41,307 nt of DNA. Origin: Acanthaster planci (lineage: Eukaryota > Echinodermata > Asteroidea > Valvatida > Acanthasteridae). The notes beneath the pieces are model-generated. The model did not search any database. It saw only the letters and a program-made list of their open reading frames with translations, and was not told where the DNA came from. Where the stretch lies: assembly GCF_001949145.1 (NCBI RefSeq), contig NW_019091377.1, forward strand, positions 1,147,881-1,189,187, in the 5' to 3' direction. The position numbers and the translations under genes are program-made. This document shows, piece after piece, positions 34,096-41,307 of this stretch (the first letter of the stretch is position 1; each line of letters begins with the position of its first letter).

Positions 34096-34494
34096 ATTTC
34101 TGGTAATGACACCAAGGATATGCTCAAAAGTACCTCAGGCACTGAAGCTCGTAAGCCTGAAGAAATCTGCATAGAGGAGACAGTGAGAAGTCAAGTACTG
34201 TTTTAGAGGTCGGAGAAAAACCCCAGAGAAATATTCTGGATAAAACCCATGGAATCAGGTAAAAACCCAATCTACGTGTTGACCGAGCCGGGAATTGAAC
34301 CCGGACCTCAGAGGTGGATGGCGAGGAAAGAACCACCATGCCAAGCTGACTCCCCCAAACAAACTGAAGGCTGATTGTTAGTTAAATTCTTGAATTCACT
34401 TTCCACATGTGGTTCAACTGGGAATCTCCATTTTTATTTTGACATTTAAGGTAAAACAGACCAGAAGTGTTGAATGCCCGACCACGATTTCACC
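34096..34494 (-). repeat. tRNA-derived SINE-like repeat family A, copy 2
   Basis: This is the reverse-orientation counterpart of 24547-24950 along its whole length, 399 versus 404 bases. On the minus strand the head reads agcttggcatggtggttctt with B-box-like gggttcaattccc. Just beyond the shared end, 34500-34525 (ccactatgccaacctgactcc) again resembles the tRNA-like head (ccaccatgccaagctgactcc). The complete element may therefore have carried two heads. Confidence 0.75.
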
Positions 34495-34821
34495 TCACAT
34501 ACCACTATGCCAACCTGACTCCCCAATTTCAATTTCTAGGGTGAAATTTGTAGGGGGCACCTGGGGGCTGCCCCAGTTTTTGAGGGGGGCACTGAAAAGT
34601 GGCATATGCATGTACTTACATGTAGGTTATGTACAATTCAAAATTTCAAATGGAAAGTGTACCCGGGGTTTAGGGGAGGGGTGGTCAAGCACGTCCATGG
34701 GGGGAGGGACATGTCCCCTGTGTCCCCTTCCCTACACATAGTTGTGCCACTGTCCCCTCCCATGACCTCTCCAGAGGGTACATGGGTCTGAATATAATGA
34801 GAGGGTTTTGTGGTCATACAG

Positions 34822-35033
34822 ACGAATTTGATTTGCAGCTTGAAGTTCCCATCAAGTGTACCTCACTGGAGCATTGAAATTGTGACTTATCAATCCAAGA
34901 AATCTGCACGAATTGCTTCTGAAACAGCAGCCACATCCAGCCAGGATGTGGAAAATTTGATGGAAAGTATATTTGGTGATAAAGCATTGAATCCCAAATT
35001 TCGAAAAAAAGAAAGAAAAGTACATGTAACTAG
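34822..35033 (+). CDS. Probable exon F of the PH-domain gene, or of another + strand gene
   Basis: The acceptor is tggtcatacag (AG at 34820-34821), phase 0. A second in-frame acceptor, gatttgcag, lies at 34838. The donor is actag|gtacgg at 35034, otherwise a stop follows three codons later. It encodes about 70 residues, including VPHWSIEIVTYQSKKSARIA and later SQDVENLMESIFGDKALNPK, ending in a Lys/Arg-rich tail FRKKERK. The helical, charged composition is clearly protein-like, but I do not recognise it. The entry phase at the first acceptor matches the exit of exon E. Confidence 0.5.
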
Positions 35034-37425
35034 GTACGGGTAGGTGTCAGACTTTGGGCCAAATACAATTCTGACATTAAATTGGGATTTGGGAAATTCT
35101 TTATGTACAACTGCAGGCATTTCTAGTCTCACGTGTTAGTGGTGTCTCCTAATTTGGCACATTTCAATCGTTTTCAATTTCAATTTTTTCCTGTGGACGT
35201 TTAATTGGTAGTGCTGCCAAACTTCCCATTGTCAGTAAATTCAAATAGATGGTTGAACTGGGGCAATCGGAATTCCCAAGAATTTCTCTTTCTATGTTAT
35301 TTTAGGGTTAGACTCTCATTCGTGATAGTTGCTGTAGAATATAATACTTAAAATGAAAACAAGTAACTCAAAGTTTATTGAACTGTGTGATATAAGTTGA
35401 ATTCAGTTCAATACAACGTACATTGTCCATGTACGCTTAATAGCCTTTAGCCTCACATAGCCTACATACACGCGTGGGCATTCGCACTTCCATGTAGTTT
35501 GTTCGCAGCATTACGGAAAGTCATGTTTGTTTTCAAATTTAATTTTCCTGGAGCCTTTCATCATGCATGATATTTCTGAGAAACTCAGTTTGGCCCATCT
35601 GTTAATGAAATTTGCCTACCGTACCTTGTCTCTCACCTTTGCTTTGTCTTCATGACCCAATAATGAAAACGAATGATCACCCACATGCTACAGATGCACA
35701 GGGTGCACGTGTGCGCTTGCACATTTTACCCAAATCGCGTGCGTGCCACCAATTTAGGTGGTTTGGGATGCCATGATGTTTTGGGAGGGGGTCCGTTTAA
35801 TTAACTTAATGCTATTGAAAATGTGGGTTCATTCATCATGCACTCCTAATCAAGTGCGCCGTTATTGCATGTGTATGTTGCGGTGTGAAATTGGTTACCT
35901 GCTGTGCAATTAATTTTCTTTTTTCCCTCACCGGCGGCACCTGAATGTTTCAGTGTTTGCTTGACTTGAAAACAGGCTTGAGAAATGATAAATGATCATG
36001 TTTTCTTTGCTTCTGTGCTCAAAGGTTTTGCTTGTATGCTAGCCCACTGAAATATCTAAACCCAGTTACATGAAACCGTTACTCAGAAAATTACATGCTT
36101 AGCCTATTCGTGAGCTCAGCAGAGATAAGCTAGGAGCCAGTCAACAGCAGCAGCAAATACTGACATTTTCACTGGTAACCTTTCCTTCACTGAGTGAATT
36201 TCTCCACGATTGTCAAATTTCTTGACAGCAACCCATATGAGTTGCACACAGCATCCTGGTTTCCTATTGGTTGTTTGGCATCGACCTATGCAGCAGGTAC
36301 TTTGAATTATACTTTGGCATTTATTCCACCGTTTGGAAATGAACTGTTTGGCAAGTAAAATCAATCTGCAATTGCACTGCCTCAGAAAGTGCAGGCTTAT
36401 TTCTTTAGAGGTGCTGTTTGCGTGAACCTGTGCATGTGGGTGTGTGCATTTACATTGTACACCTGTAATTCGCAGATCTTCCAAACGTCTGAATTATGCA
36501 TGGCACGGGAACGCAAAGGTCGCACCCTGTGAAGCTCAATTTTGCCCAATTTAAATGGAAATGCAATAAATCAAAAGTGATGTTGATGGCCGGCTGAGTC
36601 CAACTGAATCGGTTACACTTACTCTTAAGATCACCACCTGCAGTCTGCATTCCTTGTAATGAAATTCCCCATCGGAGGTCAGCGAATTCCCCATGAGGGG
36701 TCAGCCTGGAATTAATCCATGTGCCCTTCTTGTAGTTTGTACTTTCATTTCATTTGCAGAGTTAGTGATGTACATTTAAGATGCACTTCACATGCAGAGT
36801 TTGAAGTAAAAAGTGGACACCATGGTACCTAACTTAGTATTCCAAGGAAATAGCTTTGGCTGAAAAATGGATTTAAATTGGCCATACTGTCTTCTCAAAA
36901 CACTCATCAACAACCTTTGGAAAGTAAACATGAGATCTGTTTGAGCCTGTCATGTTGCCCAGTTTTACTGTCAACTCCCATCCAACATCTTAAAAGATTT
37001 TCTTTTAACTCATCTTAAAGTTACTGAGTTAATTTGTAAAGGTGGTTACGGGTACCAGGCCCCATACTTAAGAACTTAGTGCTCTGTTACGTGACTCATG
37101 ATGCAGGGCTCCGGTCAAGTGCTCTTGAACACTGTCCAAGATTCTTTTGAAAGACTCAAAAATGGCTCTGGCGACTTGTGAGTCATTGCATTAGGTTGGG
37201 TCAAATGTTTTACAGTATCAAAGTCATAAAGCACTGACTTTGATACAGTCTTGTCATAGCCTAATAGGTTTTCCTGAGTCACAAAGACATTGGCAAATCA
37301 TATGTGCTCACCTGTTGCCGTTGAGTTGTTTCATCTGTTCAACATTGACCTTTACCAACAAGTAATTCAATTGTCCAGTATTTGTAAACCCTAGTACTCT
37401 ATGCCAGGCGGCTTAATTCCTGGTA
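35034..37425. other. No recognised feature
   Basis: Non-coding sequence after exon F. A 122-codon minus-strand open frame (36116-36484) has no motif. Confidence 0.4.
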
Positions 37426-37613
37426 GGGGATTTTGGGCACGGTAAACCATCTGTTGTGGCATTTGGCGGAGGCGTAATTGCGTCAGGGTACATTTCAAGG
37501 GTTTCATTGAAACCTGAAGATCTTGAAGACCTGGTGTTGCCAAATGGGAAAATGCAGTTATCTGCATTGCAGGCCCACTGAAATGTCAGCAGTCGACCAC
37601 AGACAGGTTCCAA
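37426..37613. other. Short region open and protein-like on both strands
   Basis: On the minus strand 37613-37413 is open for 66 codons ending in a stop. It contains CGRLLTFQWACNADNC, then IFPFGNTRSSRSSGFNETLE and DAITPPPNATTDGLPCPKSP. On the + strand a different frame, after a possible tggtag acceptor (37429), reads GKPSVVAFGGGVIASGYISR and SLKPEDLEDLVLPNGKMQL before a stop at about 37581. One of these may be an exon or a mobile-element fragment. The sequence alone does not decide which. Confidence 0.3.
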
Positions 37614-40005
37614 ACTCTTAATACTGTTACTTTTTTAATTGCACTGATGATTTCTCGTCGCATTACCCCCCCCCTTCTTCTGGCAGGGTGGACTTTCTAT
37701 ACGCGCGCCGTGGACACTGACCTTCAAGTTGCCAGCCAGTAAATTAGGTCAGCCCATCAACTAACCACGAATGCTTCATTTGATTTCCACAGCCTGTGGC
37801 TAATTGCAACATGTGTCGTAACGGTTACGCTGTCTTGATCAAGGGAGTAAGCTTGAACAAATACCGGAAATGCAATCATTTGTGCGATTAAAGCTGTTCT
37901 GGAGAACTAGGATCTCATTATTTGTAGTGCATACCACTTACCATTTACAGATCGTGTGGAGGTAGAAAGTTCCAAAATACATGTAGTCAACTTTTCTTTG
38001 GAACTTCTTCTTCTGTTACAACAGAGTGTAGTGTGGGAACTGTAGATTTAAAGTCTCCTGAGGGCCAGTGATGGACACTTGCAGACAACACTGAGATTTG
38101 GAAAAGAAACATAAACCCCATGGTCTTTACTTCTTAACCACATGAAGCTTCCAAGTACACGTACATGGACGCATAGTCAGTACATCATTCGGAACTATTA
38201 CAAGAATGTGCATCCTTTGAGATATTAACAATTCGCCCTTCGTTTGTTGCCCCAGACCCTCCCTAGTTGTGTAAGCCAGGCCTTGATTGCTAATCGCCCG
38301 TGCTTTCCCGTCCACAGTATGCAAATCTCTGAGGAATGTCACTTCAGACGAGCTCACGCCAGATCGACGCGTGGGCTTTGTTGCACGAGTTCATTTTCTT
38401 GCCAGTTTTTTCACCCCTCCCCTACCGTCCATGCTGTCCTCTGTGGCCGCTTGACGCAGCGGAAAGTAAACCCAAACCAGAGTGCATTCACATTTATGCT
38501 GCATTAAAGGCTTTTGTGTAATCTCCCAAGATTAAAAAAAAAAAAAATAAATCGCCACCCAACTTGGCATTTATACTAGCCCTTCAAAGAATCTTAAGGC
38601 TTTCGTCGCAGCCAGTATGTCGTTCATCAGTTCCTGTCCCTTTGCCATTTCAAAACTCATATCGTCATAGATATACAAATACATAATGAACCACAAGGAC
38701 TTGGACATAAAATGCACCTGAGACTCTTCCATGATGATGGCCCTTGGAGTGGGCACTGTGAGATTTTCAGAGGAAAAGCAAAACCCTTGTCATTTGGTCC
38801 TCACATATTTTTTTCTGTGATAGCCGCTCTGCCCACTTAGATTTCTCTGCATTAGGAGGATGCATAATGGTGAAATCTTGATAGTTGAGAATTTTTTGTG
38901 TACATGAAGTACTTTCTGAGTATTTTTACTACCAATATTTAGTTGTTCTTCATAAACACAGCAAGGAAAAGTGACAGTACAAAGCAGTTTTAGAAGGAAA
39001 AAATTTAGACTTGGGACTTTAATGTTCAGAAATACTTTTCAATTACTCTTGGAGACAGAAGTACTTGAAAGAGTCTGGGGAAAATCTCCATTTGCTTGAA
39101 CTCATGTTAAGAAGACATGCATTGTCTTCTTGCACCAAAGTGGCTATCATAAGATTCTTTGACATTAGTTTTTGCACAAAATTTAATTAAAATTAAATCA
39201 TTTCTTCTTGTTCGTAACTTACAGGTACATGTACACATGGAGAGATTTTTTTTTTTATTTGAATGAAAGGCAAATGATAGTTACATGTTTGTACAGTGGT
39301 TTAATCTCAGCAAGTAGAACTTTGGAGGGGAGATATACATGTACACGGCCAGGACGGCCCACGCCTGCATTTTCATGAAAGCCCCCGGTTGCAAATCATT
39401 TCAAGGAGATGGGTAAAAAGCACTGGAACCTAATTAAAGCCAGCCAAACCGCATAAGCAATTTCTAAGAATTATACGCTCCTGTGTTATACCTTACCTTA
39501 CCAGTTTGCGGTATTAACGCGGAGAACTTTGCCCACCCTTCCTCCCTCGGAGGGCCATTAACAATGATGAATGGTAGGAAGAGATCTCATTTTTTTGGGG
39601 GGGGGGAGGTTAGCACGAAAACCATTAAATGGTTTAATGAAATCGGAAATGTGTTTACACAGACTTTGACAGCATTTCCTGATAGAAATGTGCAACGGCG
39701 ACACAACGTGAGACGATTGCTCTTCAGTGGATGGCTTGAATTTTTGAAGTCTGTAACGGATTCCAAGAATTGGCTGAAAATTGTGGGCAACCGAAATTGT
39801 GAATGGGACATTGTTGAGTAATATTAGTACATATGCTGTGCAGGCAACACCTCGTCAACCTCTTCCTTTTTGGAAATCTCTCTTTCTGAACACCGACTCA
39901 CAGTGTAAATAGCTTGCATCCTTCGGTGAACTTTGTGAGATTTCTCTGTAGAAAATTTCGGAAGACTTTATCAAACGTTCATGCATTTTTTTTGGCCCCA
40001 TAGTA
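37614..40005. other. No recognised gene
   Basis: Mostly AT-rich. It has a C-run near 37668, an A-run near 38535 and a G-run at about 39596-39607. A 112-codon + strand open frame (39483-39821) has no motif and lacks good splice borders. Confidence 0.4.
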
Positions 40006-40047
40006 TGAGTCCTGAGATTTGGACCGGTATGTGGTCCTGAGGACTCA
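40006..40047. repeat. Compound hairpin
   Basis: The outer arms TGAGTCCT (40006-40013) and AGGACTCA (40040-40047) are perfect. An inner pair GGACC/GGTCC (40021-40025 and 40033-40037) is separated by seven bases. A seven-base and a two-base unpaired segment lie between the inner and outer stems. Confidence 0.75.
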
Positions 40048-41204
40048 GTAACAAGACCTCGCATTCTGTTTTGGGCCTTCATCAGTGAAATTTACCTGTT
40101 GGGCGTGCAGACAAAGATCAAATTACTGCCGTGTCTGGTGTAGCCCGTGTGCTCTTGTGACCCTTGTCATTGGAGTCAAATTTGGACCTCTTCATGTGAG
40201 CTGGTATAAAGTGGGAAGTACATGTACATATGCATGCTTGTAGCACATCAGTCCCGACCTTTACGACCAGAAGAAAGTGGTTCTTTGATGCAGTGATGGC
40301 CTGGGTACATGTACATGTAGCTGTGGCTGTCTGCAGCTCTGTGCCATTTGTCAGCTGTCAGGAATCAAGATATTGTCAAAATTTCCGTCAGCCTGAGTCA
40401 TTTGACATGCGCGGAAACCCGGTGACAAAATGATTGGGGGGGGTTTCATTCTGCTTCATGATATTGTATTCTCTCCATCTTTGACCAGCCATCAGGGAAA
40501 CACAGATAGTAGACATGTTGGATTCAGCATTGGTTAACGAGCGTGTGAGGTGCTTTGTTTTTATAGTATTCATAATACTAGCCTTGAGATTATGAAATGG
40601 TGCATGTTAACGATACATGTTTCATGCTAAGCGAGGCATTCTGTTTACATTGTGAGACAGACTGTATACTATAATTTTATCACATGTAAATATTTCATGT
40701 AAAGTCACATGTATTGTAATGCTAAATGTACATGTAAATTATAATAAGAGATTGCATAGGTTGATTTTATATGAAATGACCGCTCATCTTTATGTGCCTA
40801 TGCTAGAGCCAGATAAATTGGGTTACAGGCCCACCGTGGCAACAGTTGTCATGGAAACTTACTCCCTGCGAATTTTCACAAAAGGGATTTTGTCTGTTTC
40901 TGCATTCTGCATGCTTTAATTACACGATCTGTGACTGGCACGCAACAATGGGAATTACATTTAGGTCTTTCATTTAAAGTGCAATAAAAAAAAGGATACC
41001 GAATCTTCCCCTAAAATGGGATCTTAGAAAAAAAAAACTGAGGAGGAAAGACTCTGTGAAAAACACAGCACTTGTTGAAATCAGTTTTGCAAGATTGTGC
41101 ACTCGGAAGTAACAAAAATGTCCAAGAGATTGTGGATTGTACATGTACATCCCATCTACTCATACATATACATTCATAACAACTGACATACTATATATTC
41201 CATA
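40048..41204. other. No recognised gene
   Basis: Non-coding, with copies of tacatgtacat at about 40218, 40307 and 41140. Rich in acatgt words around 40610-40740. Confidence 0.45.
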
Positions 41205-41307
41205 TGTTCTGACATACTATATACTTTATATACATGTGCTCTGACATATTATTTACTATATACTCTGACATACTGCATGTACACATATATACTCTGACAT
41301 ACTATAT
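41205..41307. repeat. AT-rich minisatellite running off the window end
   Basis: The word tctgacatactatatac recurs with variants at about 41208, 41240, 41263 and 41292, separated by tatatacatgtgc-like or acacatatata spacers, giving a unit of roughly 23-32 bases. A degenerate copy lies near 41187. The array continues past the window. Confidence 0.85.

Noticed and set aside
39483-39821. 112-codon + strand open frame with plausible-looking peptide
   Set aside because: It contains a G-run giving low complexity and lacks a good acceptor. The opposite strand is equally open. Kept only as non-coding.

Overview
This is a eukaryotic, intron-rich and repeat-rich genomic fragment, not a bacterial one. 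Only the left end gives an open reading frame clearly longer than chance (233 codons from 317). The rest shows split coding blocks with GT/AG borders, tRNA-derived SINE-like repeats, miniature inverted-repeat elements, minisatellites and long AT-leaning non-coding stretches. The palindromic word ACATGTACATGT and the word taccggta recur throughout. Together with the SINE type, this suggests an invertebrate animal, probably marine (an echinoderm, hemichordate or amphioxus would fit). That placement is inference from repeat style and was not tested.

Left end (370-3222, + strand): four consecutive exons of one gene. All splice phases agree. They encode a Ser/Thr-rich, low-complexity segment followed by a complete pleckstrin-homology (PH) domain whose beta-strand pattern resembles the PH domains of Dbl-family RhoGEFs. 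No catalytic domain is visible, so the gene stays unnamed. The open phase at both borders shows that it extends beyond these exons. Two blocks far to the right, 33010-33126 and 34822-35033, are good candidates for later exons on the same strand. They are phase-compatible with exon 4, which would imply an intron of about 30 kb unless unseen exons lie between. Weaker exon-like blocks are at 18155-18278 and 23400-23533.

Middle (about 3.2-33 kb): mostly intron-like or intergenic DNA with repeats. These include a hAT-like MITE (6205-6504), a diverged 335-bp tandem duplication (7376-8035) with a perfect 26-bp hairpin in its second unit, and a minus-strand TATA/Inr/5' splice-site arrangement near 9.1 kb. 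There is also a long-TIR element (20969-21401), a 154-bp foldback element (27198-27351), three families of dispersed repeats and several tandem repeats.

Right end (35-41.3 kb): sparse. It holds a short region open on both strands (37426-37613), a compound hairpin near 40.0 kb and a roughly 25-30-bp minisatellite that runs off the window end.

No CRISPR array, rRNA gene, functional tRNA gene or operon is seen. I found no convincing new multi-gene system. The most informative items are the PH-domain gene, its possible distant exons, the repeat families and the unusual hairpins.
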